Source: Micromonospora sp. ATA32 (GTDB taxonomy: Bacteria; Actinomycetota; Actinomycetes; Mycobacteriales; Micromonosporaceae). Taken from it: a stretch of 33,227 nucleotides of DNA. Both the position numbers and the translations under genes were made by a program. The stretch spans positions 1-33,227 of the forward strand of contig JAEVHO010000011.1 in the NCBI GenBank assembly GCA_016802835.1, written 5' to 3'. The notes below the pieces were generated by a model that did no database searches, had not been told where the DNA came from, and was given only the letters and a program-made list of their open reading frames with translations. How positions within the stretch are numbered: position 1 is the first letter of the stretch; each line of letters begins with the position of its first letter. This document shows positions 32,951 through 33,227 of this stretch, one piece after another.

Positions 32951-33227
32951 GTGAGCTCCTCCAGTGGCAGCGTCGCGTACACCCGGAATCCCCCCGCCGG
33001 CCCGGGCCCGGCGGTGAAGGTCCCGCCCAGCGCGGTGACCCGCTCGCGCATCCCGGCCAGACCGTGCCCGCCGCCGGGCCCCGCCCCGGACCGGCCGCCG
33101 TCGGGGCCGGCGGTCGCCGCGCCGCGGCCGGTGTCGGTCACCTCCACGCTGACCTCGGTGGGCGCGTAACCGACCCGGACGGCGGCGGTGGCCCGGCCGG
33201 CGTGGCGCAGCACGTTGGTCAGCGACT
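32947..33227 (-). CDS. Sensor histidine kinase, C-terminal ATPase part, runs off right edge
   Basis: The last ~93 residues: the N box SLTNVLRHAGRATAAVRV, a G1-type DTGRGA, HGLAGMRERVTALGGTFT and the end TLPLEELT. This is the HATPase_c domain of NarX/DesK-type kinases. The sensor and HisKA_3 parts lie outside the window. The fusion at 24052-25124 has exactly the opposite set (membrane part and HisKA_3, no ATPase). Confidence 0.9.
   Translation of the reverse strand, partial: SLTNVLRHAGRATAAVRVGYAPTEVSVEVTDTGRGAATAGPDGGRSGAGPGGGHGLAGMRERVTALGGTFTAGPGPAGGFRVYATLPLEELT

Noticed and set aside
1-33227. CRISPR arrays, tRNA and rRNA genes
   Set aside because: No regularly spaced short repeats and no tRNA cloverleaf or rRNA-like stretch was found on reading either strand.

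Overview
The window is high-GC actinobacterial DNA. GTG starts, leaderless-looking promoters, an XRE/DUF5753 plus DUF397 pair, LytR-CpsA-Psr and NarL-type two-component genes together suggest a Micromonosporaceae chromosome (inference from gene content, not from a search). Most of it is a surface-polysaccharide region that has been rearranged several times.

Layout. 1-126: the start of an IS607-type serine recombinase running off the left edge, beside a broken gene (176-698). 773-2454: a TetR regulator convergent with a frameshifted amidohydrolase. 2734-6300: a large secreted subtilase. 6394-7952: ffh (SRP54), with a strong hairpin between these two convergent genes. 8099-8211: a remnant of the C-terminus of a WcaJ-type sugar transferase. 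8241-10914: divergent dTDP-rhamnose genes rmlC'-rmlA (minus) and rmlB-rmlD' (plus); only rmlB is intact. 10915-11064: an IS630-type fragment inside rmlD. 11279-18943: a tightly overlapping minus-strand operon (Wzz/Wzc-like kinase, Wzx flippase, two GTs, Wzy polymerase, two more GT2s). 18944-19692: a long leader without a recognisable gene. 19693-19816: a remnant of the N-terminus of a second wcaJ. 20166-20732: an intact low-molecular-weight protein tyrosine phosphatase. 20739-20940: a decayed piece of a second Wzc-like kinase. 21217-22278: an LCP ligase. 22387-24042: a WhiJ-like XRE regulator with DUF397 and two small divergent genes. 24052-25124: a sensor kinase fused to a LuxR DNA-binding domain. 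25213-26694: the intact WcaJ initiating transferase. 27018-27205: a decayed second phosphatase. 27585-30656: a membrane-anchored CBM3-GH16 protein divergent from a processive GT2 synthase and a small membrane protein. 31016-32141: nested IS481/IS3-like and ISL3 remnants. 32294-33227: a complete NarL response regulator and the end of its histidine kinase.

How it works together (inference). WcaJ would load the first sugar on undecaprenyl phosphate, the GTs extend it using dTDP-rhamnose and other donors, Wzx flips it, Wzy with the Wzc-like co-polymerase/kinase polymerises it, the phosphatase resets the kinase, and the LCP protein attaches the polymer to the wall.

The most notable structure is remnant and duplicate architecture. 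The two ends of one broken wcaJ, on the same strand and in the right order, bracket the 11.5-kb rml/GT/wzx/wzy block. The wcaJ-promoter-phosphatase module exists twice with reciprocal decay. A two-component system appears twice, once as a kinase-HTH fusion. Many genes also carry single-base indels, two of them in G runs of the essential ffh gene, so part of the apparent decay may be sequence error.
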